Source: Clostridia bacterium (GTDB taxonomy: Bacteria > Bacillota > Clostridia > Oscillospirales > CAG-272). From it: DNA of 56,591 nucleotides. Position 1 is the first letter of the stretch; each line of letters begins with the position of its first letter. The stretch lies in contig JAFTSB010000024.1 of NCBI GenBank assembly GCA_017461945.1, forward strand, positions 1 to 56,591. Reading direction: 5' to 3'. This document shows, piece after piece, positions 1 through 6,464 of the stretch. Below the pieces are notes generated by a model. That model was given only the letters and a program-made list of their open reading frames with translations. It searched no databases and was not told the origin of the DNA. A program made the position numbers and the translations under genes.

Positions 1-9
1 AGGGGGCAT
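1..9 (-). CDS. Start of an unidentified gene (first 3 codons only)
   Basis: An ATG on the minus strand at 9-7 is preceded by AAAGGAG with a 9-base spacing (bases 19-25). It looks like a genuine translation start reading off the left edge of the window (Met-Pro-Pro). Nothing can be said about the product. It lies downstream of rlmH and behind the rlmH terminator, so it is probably a separate transcription unit. Confidence 0.4.
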
Positions 10-111
10 GAGTGATCACTCCTTTCGGGGGCTTTGGTGACGGGGAATGTCGATACCTGTCACATTACAGGGTATGCGGAGTGAGGCAAAAAGGATCATG
101 AAAAACAAAGA

Positions 112-164
112 AAAAAGATCATCCTTAGGCGGCCTTTCCAGGCGGATCCCGGGATGATCTTTTT
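112..164. terminator. Intrinsic terminator after rlmH
   Basis: A 13-bp perfect stem (112-124 with 152-164) has an A-run on the left and a T-run on the right. It starts 3 bases past the rlmH stop codon. On the minus strand it ends the galK-to-rlmH operon, and its symmetry would allow action in both directions. Confidence 0.8.
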
Positions 165-166
165 GG

Positions 167-652
167 TTACTTGTGATACTTCGACCCTTTGGAGATCTGG
201 TAGCACCGATACACCGCTTCATACAGGATAACCCGCATGAGCTGGTGGGGAAACGTCAGCTCGGACACCGACAGCCGCATTTTGGCGGCGGACTTGACCT
301 CGGGGGCCAGGCCATGGGATGAGCCGATGATGAAGCAGAGCGTTCCACACTCGGCGGTGACGGATTCCAGCTTACGGGACAGGTCGGGAGAGGACATTTG
401 CTTCCCTTCCACACACAGCGCGACGGGATAGGCACGGGGCGGTATGGCAGCAAGGATGGCTTTGGCTTCCTCGGCCAAGGCTTTCTTGATCTCGGACTCC
501 GAAGGGTCATCGGGGAGGCGGACTTCCTTCAGCTCGACTTCCTCGACACGGCAAAGCCCGGACAGGCGTTTCTTGTACTCGGCGGCGGCTTCTCGGAGGT
601 AGGATTCCTTTAGGTTTCCTACCGTGATGAAGCGGACGGTTTGAGGCATCAT
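167..652 (-). CDS. rlmH: RlmH, 23S rRNA pseudouridine-1915 N3-methyltransferase
   Basis: The 161-residue protein has the usual RlmH length (about 155-160). RlmH is a SPOUT (alpha/beta-knot) enzyme that uses SAM to methylate pseudouridine 1915 of 23S rRNA on assembled ribosomes. The knot signature is seen as FIIGSSHGL followed by the C-terminal block LTFPHQLMRVILYEAVYRCY and a lysine/histidine end (KGSKYHK). The start overlaps the stop of the upstream metallo-beta-lactamase gene in an ATGATG arrangement behind GAGGAGG, so the two are translationally coupled and either of the two ATGs could be used. Pairing with a WalJ-type gene is the same neighbourhood seen in Bacillus (walJ-htrC-rlmH). Confidence 0.95.
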   Translation of the reverse strand: MMPQTVRFITVGNLKESYLREAAAEYKKRLSGLCRVEEVELKEVRLPDDPSESEIKKALAEEAKAILAAIPPRAYPVALCVEGKQMSSPDLSRKLESVTAECGTLCFIIGSSHGLAPEVKSAAKMRLSVSELTFPHQLMRVILYEAVYRCYQISKGSKYHK

Positions 653-1500
653 AGTGGCACCTCCTCGGTATCCAGGTCATACCGTGCGGGTATGGGCAGG
701 GGGTGATCGGCTTCACCCACCAGCATGGTTACCTCGTGGGGAGCGGCAACGCGGATGGTGGTCTCGTAGCCTGCGAGTGTGGAAAAGGTCTCGTCGTGGG
801 CCAGATCGGGGTAATTATTTTCCTCGCTCAAATGAGCCAGGAGAAAATTGTGGGTTCCCTGCCCGGCCAGCTCGGCGGCGAAGTCGGCGCAATCTCGGTT
901 AGACAAGTGCCCGCGTTTTCCGCGAATGCGGAGCTTGAGGTCGTACGGATAGGGGCCGTACATGAGCATTTCCACATCGTGGTTGGATTCCAGGATCACC
1001 GATTCACACCCCGTAAGACCTTGGCGGATGTCCTCGGTCACGTATCCGATGTCGGTGGCCAGGCCCACGTTCACGATGTGGTCGCCGTCGGGAAAGGAAA
1101 AGCGGTATCCCACCGAGGCGCGGCTATCGTGGGGAGTGGCAAAGGAGGTGATGGTCACGTCTTCCACTTGGACCGTGAAGGGGGCGGATTGGTAGAGCAC
1201 CAGGCATTTGCAAAGGGCTTCGGGGGGATTTCCTGCGTACCGCTGGGCGGATTTGAGCAGGATATGGATGGGGATGGGGTGCTTCTTGGTCAGCACCTCC
1301 AGGGCGGCGATGTGGTCCTGGTGCTCGTGGGTAATGAAGATGGCGTCCAGGGTATCCACATCGACGCCGATGGATTTCAGAGACTGGATCAGTGTACGGG
1401 TACACTTCCCCGCGTCGATGAGGATGCGGGCACCGGGGGTTTCCAGGTAGGAGGCGTTCCCCGCGGAGCCCGAATAGAGGGTACAGAGACGGTAGGACAT
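649..1500 (-). CDS. Metallo-beta-lactamase-fold hydrolase (WalJ/YycJ type)
   Basis: The 283-residue protein carries the metallo-beta-lactamase metal site HEHQDH at 58-63 (H58, H60, D62, H63), then a GLATDIG strand and late histidine (HLSEEN) motifs. Soluble YycJ/WalJ (VicX) proteins have this length and fold and are linked to DNA-repair nuclease activity and to the WalRK wall-homeostasis locus. Placement directly before rlmH supports this subfamily, although walR and walK are not in the window. The start follows AGAGGTGCACC. It sits 10 bases after the upstream membrane gene and overlaps rlmH by 4 bases, so the genes form an operon. The substrate is not known. Confidence 0.85.
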   Translation of the reverse strand: MSYRLCTLYSGSAGNASYLETPGARILIDAGKCTRTLIQSLKSIGVDVDTLDAIFITHEHQDHIAALEVLTKKHPIPIHILLKSAQRYAGNPPEALCKCLVLYQSAPFTVQVEDVTITSFATPHDSRASVGYRFSFPDGDHIVNVGLATDIGYVTEDIRQGLTGCESVILESNHDVEMLMYGPYPYDLKLRIRGKRGHLSNRDCADFAAELAGQGTHNFLLAHLSEENNYPDLAHDETFSTLAGYETTIRVAAPHEVTMLVGEADHPLPIPARYDLDTEEVPL

Positions 1501-1510
1501 GGTGCACCTC

Positions 1511-1945
1511 TTAACCCAGGAACAATTTCGCCAAATAGCCGTCCCATACGAACAGATACAGTGCTTCGCACATGAAGACTACCACGAAAGGAATGATGAG
1601 GGACACCATCCAACGGGATTTCTCGGCGCGGCGGCGGTTCCCTTCTACGAAGGCTTGCTTCTTTTCTTCACTCCATTCGAGGGGGAGCATATCGACGGTC
1701 ACGTCCTTATTGATAAACGCACGGTTGTAGGCCAAGTAGGAAATGATGAGGACGGCGAAGGCTACGAAATAAATGATCATGATGGCCTTGGCCCATCCCA
1801 GGGCAATACAGCCGTAGTAGATGAACAGACGGGCAAAGGTCAGCCACACGACCGTCCACATGCGCTTTTTGACCTGGGGAGACAGGGGCTTAGGGTCTTT
1901 GGTTTCAGGGGGGAGATGGGGGCGGTTTCTATTAGGGGAAAACAT
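1511..1945 (-). CDS. Small three-helix membrane protein
   Basis: The 144-residue protein is read from the ATG that follows AAGGAGAATTC; a longer frame reaching into galK lacks a binding site. It has a basic, proline-rich N-terminus (1-28), hydrophobic segments at about 31-50, 53-73 and 113-134, and a charged loop between helices 2 and 3 (EWSEEKKQAFVEGNRRRAEK). No family is recognised. It sits between galK (31-base gap) and the WalJ-type gene (10-base gap), so it is probably co-transcribed with them. Confidence 0.75.
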   Translation of the reverse strand: MFSPNRNRPHLPPETKDPKPLSPQVKKRMWTVVWLTFARLFIYYGCIALGWAKAIMIIYFVAFAVLIISYLAYNRAFINKDVTVDMLPLEWSEEKKQAFVEGNRRRAEKSRWMVSLIIPFVVVFMCEALYLFVWDGYLAKLFLG

Positions 1946-1976
1946 GAATTCTCCTTGTGTATGTGGGATATGGGGA

Positions 1977-3326
1977 TTAGAAAATTCGAGCGGCACCTAC
2001 GGGACGGATCTTGAGGTCGTAGGTTGCGCCTGCACCAAAGGCGGCATCCATTGTGGCGGTAAAGGTTTCGACCAGCTCCTCGGGGACGTATGCCTGGACC
2101 GTACCGGCAAAGCCGCCGCCGTGGACACGGTATGCGGCACGTTTACCGCCCAGTACCTGCTCGCAGAGGCAGAGAGCCAGGGACAGACCCTGCTCGGCGA
2201 CGTTCTTGGTGGTATAGACGTTCTGCAGGTAGCAGAAAGAAGATCTACCGGAGGCCATGACGCCGGCAAAGTACTGATCCACAGCGGCGTCGCGCGCGGC
2301 TACGTCGGTAGCCGCGATGGCGGCCTGGAGAGCGGCCTTTTGAGCGGTTACGCGGTCGTTCTCGGTGAAGAAGTGGAGAGCACGGAGAATGGCGCGGTCG
2401 CCTACCGTCTCACGAAGAGCGGGAATCGCGTCCATGACGGCCTGCTTATCGGTCTTGCGGAGAACAGGCTGACCCAGGTGTGCGGCAACGGCCTTCATCT
2501 CGGCGGGAACAGCGGCGTAATCATCGGTGAGGTCAGCATGGTTTCCGCCGGTATTGACGATGCAGAGATGGTAGCCGGCGGCGGTCATGTCAAAGGGCAG
2601 AGCATCAATGACGGGCGCGGAGGGATCGGCGAAGTCGATGGCTACGATGCCGCCTACGGCACAAGCAACCTGGTCCATCAGACCGCAGGGCTTGCCGAAG
2701 AACTGGTTCTCGGAGAACTGGGCGATCTTGGCGATGGTGACCTCATCCACCTTGCCGTCGTTGTAAAGATGGGATTCGATGGTACCCACCATATCCTCAA
2801 ATGCGGCGGAGGAAGAAAGTCCCGAGCCCTTGAAGACGTTGGAGACGGTGAAAGCATCGAAGCCGCCTACGGTATAGCCGGCGTTCTCCAAGCCAACGCA
2901 GACACCTGCGATGAGTGCGGAGGAGTTGCCGAACTTAGCGGGATCGGGCGTTTTGGAGTTGGCCAAATCCACGACGTCCTCGTCGAATCCCTCGCTCTTG
3001 AGGCGGATGATACCATCGTTACGGGGGGAGGCTACGGCCAGTACGTCCAGGCTGATGGAGGCGGCGATGACACAGCCGTAGTTATGGTCAGTGTGGTTAC
3101 CCGAGAGCTCGCTTCTGCCCGAAACGGTCAGCAGAGCGACTTCGCGGTCTGCGCCATAGAGGGATGCGAAATTTTCGACCAATGCCTGAATGCGGGCACG
3201 CTGGGCGATGGCACCGCCGGCAGAGCCGAGTGCGTTGAGGGTTGCGTCCAGTTCGCCTGCTTTCAGGGCGGCAAGAAGGGCAGAAACTTGGACGAGGGGC
3301 TTGTTTGTTACTTTGATTGCGGTCAT
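1977..3326 (-). CDS. galK: Galactokinase-family GHMP kinase
   Basis: The 449-residue product belongs to the GHMP kinase superfamily. Visible motifs are GRSELSGNHTDHNYG at 70-84 (galactokinase signature, normally GRVNLIGEHTDYN), the glycine-rich nucleotide loop GSGLSSSAAFE at 167-177, and CGLMDQ holding the catalytic Asp. Galactokinases phosphorylate galactose at C1 for the Leloir pathway. The protein is longer than usual (about 380-400) because of an N-terminal extension of about 50 residues before the core. The start is set by AAAGGA upstream of ATG at 3326. No galT or galE lies near it, and the signature is divergent, so another sugar substrate is possible. It leads the operon that ends in rlmH. 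Confidence 0.8.
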   Translation of the reverse strand: MTAIKVTNKPLVQVSALLAALKAGELDATLNALGSAGGAIAQRARIQALVENFASLYGADREVALLTVSGRSELSGNHTDHNYGCVIAASISLDVLAVASPRNDGIIRLKSEGFDEDVVDLANSKTPDPAKFGNSSALIAGVCVGLENAGYTVGGFDAFTVSNVFKGSGLSSSAAFEDMVGTIESHLYNDGKVDEVTIAKIAQFSENQFFGKPCGLMDQVACAVGGIVAIDFADPSAPVIDALPFDMTAAGYHLCIVNTGGNHADLTDDYAAVPAEMKAVAAHLGQPVLRKTDKQAVMDAIPALRETVGDRAILRALHFFTENDRVTAQKAALQAAIAATDVAARDAAVDQYFAGVMASGRSSFCYLQNVYTTKNVAEQGLSLALCLCEQVLGGKRAAYRVHGGGFAGTVQAYVPEELVETFTATMDAAFGAGATYDLKIRPVGAARIF

Positions 3327-3400
3327 GATGATGAATCCTTTCTGTATATTGGATATTGGAATATTGGAATGGAGCATAGAGACGCATTAGAAAACAATTC

Positions 3401-3429
3401 ATTATACCATATTTCTATGGAAGATGCAA
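3401..3429 (-). promoter_or_regulatory. Promoter for the galK-rlmH operon
   Basis: On the minus strand, TTGCAT (3429-3424) and TATAAT (3406-3401) are separated by 17 bases. This is a near-consensus housekeeping sigma promoter facing galK. Confidence 0.75.
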
Positions 3430-3491
3430 TATCTACTTGTAAATTTTTCGGGACAAAAGTGTCAAAAATACACTGCGCGAGGGGAACGCCC

Positions 3492-3520
3492 TTGACAGAA
3501 TGAGCTTTATGTGGTACAAT
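3492..3520 (+). promoter_or_regulatory. Strong promoter for the structured leader and RNase III-like gene
   Basis: TTGACA (3492-3497) and TACAAT (3515-3520) are 17 bases apart, predicting a transcript start near 3527. It diverges from the galK promoter. Confidence 0.85.
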
Positions 3521-3526
3521 TAGATA

Positions 3527-3750
3527 GAACTTGGCCGCTTTTCTCTGTGCAAGCCCAATGGATGCAATCGGGCGTGTATGGACGAATGTCTTCGCCGCAT
3601 GGCCTGCGGCGGCCTTGGCTACGATTTGTACTGAGAATCCTTGCGGTGGTCCTTCCCGCGCCGTTTCTCGCGCCTCTCGTCCGACTGTGGTCTGCTCGGT
3701 CGGGAACGCGCGGCTCGGCGGTCTAGGATACACTGCTTGGCCGGCCACAC
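3527..3750 (+). ncRNA. Highly structured RNA leader or ncRNA before the RNase III-like gene
   Basis: The transcript predicted from the promoter at 3492-3520 contains nested complementary blocks. P1 pairs TGGCCG 3532-3537 with CGGCCA 3742-3747. P2 pairs GCCC 3553-3556 with GGGC 3570-3573. P3 pairs GTGTAT 3574-3579 with ATACAC 3728-3733. P4 is a 7-bp hairpin, CGCCGCA 3593-3599 with TGCGGCG 3605-3611. P5 is a long interrupted hairpin pairing 3659-3663, 3669-3673 and 3681-3685 with 3716-3720, 3708-3712 and 3699-3703. No terminator lies between it and the gene at 3814, so it may be a 5' leader. It does not match 6S, SRP, RNase P or tmRNA signatures that I know. Confidence 0.55.
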
Positions 3751-3813
3751 ATCATATATCATATATGGAGGCACGCATCCCTCTGCCCGCTAAGAAACGG
3801 AGGAACATTCCCT

Positions 3814-5637
3814 ATGTTGACCCTGCAGAACACCGAGGCCATCCGCCGCATTGAGGAGGCCATCGGCTATACCTTCAACGACAAACGCTTGCTGATTCAA
3901 GTTCTGACCCGTAAAACCTACCTCAAAATTGATCCCGAGGCTCCCGACAACGAGGTGCTGGAATTCTACGGTGATACCTTGATGAATTACCACGTGACCA
4001 ATTATTTTATGTCCAAATATGCTCACATGCTGGATGACGGTCTGTTTTTCATGCGGACGGTGGAGCAGTTCACGGATATGCGGTCTCACTACGTTTGCAA
4101 TCGCTATCTGACCGACCGCATCAAGGCGATGGGACTGGCGCGCTACCTGCGGGCACAGAATCGGGACTCCGAGCTTCGCCGTGATGGGGAGAAGGCGTAC
4201 GCCGATATTTTCGAGAGCCTGGTCGGTGCGATTTACTTGGATTCCTACCAAAACGATACCCTCATCCGTGCATTCATTCTGCGTCAGCTCGGGATTGAGC
4301 CCAAGCGGTTGCCTGCGGATATTGAGGCCTTTGATTACGATTCGCTGACTGTGTCGATCCCCGCGGAGGAGGCACCGATTGCTTTGGAGGAGCCCGAAAC
4401 CATTGTGGATTTGGCGGAGGTTGAGCCCGTCGCCGAAGCGGTGCCCGATAAGGAAGTGCCTGCTTTGGAGGTGCCTGTTGTAGAAGAGATCCCGTCCGAG
4501 GCTGTTCCTGTAGCAGAGTCGGTGGCAGAAGAAGAACGCACAGAAGAGGGAATCCCTGCCGCAGAAAACATCGTCGCTCTGCCTGTTCCCGTTCCCACAG
4601 AATCGGTGACGGCTGTTGCCGTCATTCAAACCAAGCAGGAAGCCCTGGCGGCCTTCTGCCGTCAGTGGGGATACGATCAGCCAACCTACGGCGAGACGCC
4701 TCCCAACGCCCCCAATGCCCGTCCTGTGGCGGCTTGCACGATGAAATATAAGGACGCTAAGGGTAAGGTTGTCAAGATTAGTTTGAATGATTCCGGCCGT
4801 ACCTTGGCGGAGGCCACCGAGAAGGCCGCGGCTAAGATGCTCAAGAGGCTGGAAAGGCAGACTGCAGAGACTGCGGCCAAAGCGAACAAGGCTGAGGACG
4901 AGCTTGCAGAGACTTCCCTGCCCGAGCCTGTTGCCGAAGAATCCGAGCCGGTTGCACAGCCCATGCCGGAGGTACGGGCGCCTGAATCGACGGAAACGAC
5001 TGCAGAAGAAGTTGTTGAATCAGTGGCCGAGCCCGTTGCGGTGAGCACGCCCGAGGCGGAAACTGTTGAGGTGGCAGAACCCATCCCGGCCGATACGGTT
5101 GCTATTGCGCCGGCGGAAGAAAATGTATCCGTCGAAGAAGCGGTTTTGGCAGAGGATTCCCCGGTCGAGCCGAAGGAGGAAGCTATCCCCGAAGTCGTAA
5201 CCGAGACTGTACAGACGGCAGAAGAACCGATTACCGCGGTGGAGACGGTACGGGAGGACGAGGCGATCGAGCCTGTTCAAATTGAAGAATTCGTTCAGCA
5301 GACGATGGTGCTCAACATGGATGAGGCCCCCGTCGAGGACATCAAACCCGCCAAGAATACGCGAAAGAAGAAGGCGGAGTCCTCCGATGATTCGGGTGAT
5401 GTGAAATCGGCAAAGCCTAAGCGCGCTCCCGCGAAAAAGAAGGCTCCCTCTGTCGAGGACAAGCCTGTGGAGGACAACGCTGTAGCCGAGATTCCCTCCG
5501 AGCCTGTTGCCGAGGCTGATGTTGTTGCTCCTGCCAAGGAACCCAAGCCCCGCACACGGAAGCCGCGCACCAAGAAGGTAGCCGAGGTGATTGAGGCGAC
5601 TGTGGAGACAGAGAAGACGGAAACGGAAGCTGAGTAA
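3814..5637 (+). CDS. rnc: RNase III-like protein with split dsRBD and long acidic tail
   Basis: The 607-residue protein starts behind AACGGAGGAA. Residues 1-160 form an RNase III domain with signature NEVLEFYGDTLM (46-57) and ADIFESLVGAIYLD (130-143). All four metal-site acids are present: E50, D54, D131 and E134, matching E41, D45, D114 and E117 of E. coli RNase III. A low-complexity Ala/Glu/Pro/Val linker (about 180-268) leads to a divergent double-stranded RNA-binding-like segment (about 271-347), then about 255 more residues of acidic repeats ending in lysine/arginine-rich patches. Usual RNase III is about 230-250 residues with a short linker. RNase III cuts dsRNA in rRNA processing and mRNA decay. 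No other rnc is in the window. Confidence 0.8.
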   Translation: MLTLQNTEAIRRIEEAIGYTFNDKRLLIQVLTRKTYLKIDPEAPDNEVLEFYGDTLMNYHVTNYFMSKYAHMLDDGLFFMRTVEQFTDMRSHYVCNRYLTDRIKAMGLARYLRAQNRDSELRRDGEKAYADIFESLVGAIYLDSYQNDTLIRAFILRQLGIEPKRLPADIEAFDYDSLTVSIPAEEAPIALEEPETIVDLAEVEPVAEAVPDKEVPALEVPVVEEIPSEAVPVAESVAEEERTEEGIPAAENIVALPVPVPTESVTAVAVIQTKQEALAAFCRQWGYDQPTYGETPPNAPNARPVAACTMKYKDAKGKVVKISLNDSGRTLAEATEKAAAKMLKRLERQTAETAAKANKAEDELAETSLPEPVAEESEPVAQPMPEVRAPESTETTAEEVVESVAEPVAVSTPEAETVEVAEPIPADTVAIAPAEENVSVEEAVLAEDSPVEPKEEAIPEVVTETVQTAEEPITAVETVREDEAIEPVQIEEFVQQTMVLNMDEAPVEDIKPAKNTRKKKAESSDDSGDVKSAKPKRAPAKKKAPSVEDKPVEDNAVAEIPSEPVAEADVVAPAKEPKPRTRKPRTKKVAEVIEATVETEKTETEAE

Positions 5638-5658
5638 TTCCCTTTTACAACATAAAAC

Positions 5659-5690
5659 AACACGGCATACTTTTGACGGTGTGCCGTGTT
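5659..5690. terminator. Bidirectional terminator between RNase III-like gene and ABC operon
   Basis: A 9-bp stem (AACACGGCA 5659-5667 with TGCCGTGTT 5682-5690) sits between two convergent genes and is followed by a T-rich stretch. Confidence 0.7.
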
Positions 5691-5704
5691 GTTCTGTTCT
5701 TTCG

Positions 5705-6442
5705 TTAATCTCTTGCGGATCGCTTATTGCAAAGCTCCAGCTTTCCGTCCTCCATATGGTAGATCCGATCTGCGCGGTTGGCGATGGACATATCGTGGGT
5801 GACCATGATGAGGGTTTGGCCGATCATGTTTTTTGTCTCCAACAGGAGCTCCAAAACCTCGTCGGCGTTGGTGCGGTCCAGGTTGCCGGTAGGCTCGTCG
5901 GCAAAGAGGATGTGGGGCATATTGATCAGGGCGCGGGCTATGGCGACGCGCTGTTGCTGACCGCCGGACAGCTCGCTCGGCAGGTGGTGCAGACGGTCGG
6001 CGATTCCCAAAGAGGACACCAGCTTTTTGAACATCTCCTCATAAGAGGCGTTTTCCTTATTGCACATCAAGGTGGGGATGAGGATGTTTTCCAGGGCGGT
6101 AAACTGGGGGATGAGATTGTGATTTTGGAAGACCATACCCAGATAGTTCCCGCGGAAACGGCCCAACTCGTCGGCACTCATGGCGGTGATATTCTGTCCG
6201 CGGACCGTGATGGTTCCCGCTTGGGGACGGTCCAGGCCTGCCAGCAGGTGGAGAAGGGTGGATTTACCCGAGCCGGAGGCTCCCACAATGGCGATGAACT
6301 CGCCCTCGAAGACCTTCATGTTGGCGCGGTTGACGGCGGTGATGATCTCGTCGGATTGGGTATATTGGCGCACTACGTCGGTGGCCTCAAGGATCACGCG
6401 GTCGGGATTGATATGGGTGGCGGTTGCAGTAACGGTTTCCAT
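5705..6442 (-). CDS. ABC transporter ATP-binding protein (LolD/MacB type)
   Basis: The 245-residue ATPase has Walker A GASGSGKST at 54-62, signature LSGGQQQR, and Walker B ILFADEPTGNLD followed by the H-loop MVTHD. The sequence type (FxSGSGKST, TGNLD) is that of the LolD/MacB/FtsE group, whose ATPases power extrusion or mechanotransmission by FtsX-domain permeases rather than ordinary import. It is 22 bases downstream of the matching permease gene, and the two form an operon. Cargo cannot be inferred from sequence. Confidence 0.92.
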   Translation of the reverse strand: METVTATATHINPDRVILEATDVVRQYTQSDEIITAVNRANMKVFEGEFIAIVGASGSGKSTLLHLLAGLDRPQAGTITVRGQNITAMSADELGRFRGNYLGMVFQNHNLIPQFTALENILIPTLMCNKENASYEEMFKKLVSSLGIADRLHHLPSELSGGQQQRVAIARALINMPHILFADEPTGNLDRTNADEVLELLLETKNMIGQTLIMVTHDMSIANRADRIYHMEDGKLELCNKRSARD

Positions 6443-6464
6443 ATTTTCATTCCTTTCTTGGGAA

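Noticed and set aside
1821-3503. 560-codon plus-strand frame antisense to galK
   Set aside because: Low-complexity Gly/Val-rich translation typical of a shadow frame; it overlaps a recognised kinase and its promoter.
3527-3750. 6S RNA, SRP RNA, RNase P RNA or tmRNA
   Set aside because: The predicted fold is multibranched, unlike the single long hairpin of 6S. Diagnostic motifs of SRP, RNase P and tmRNA are absent. A shared GCCTGCGGCGGC with E. coli 6S is out of order and probably chance.
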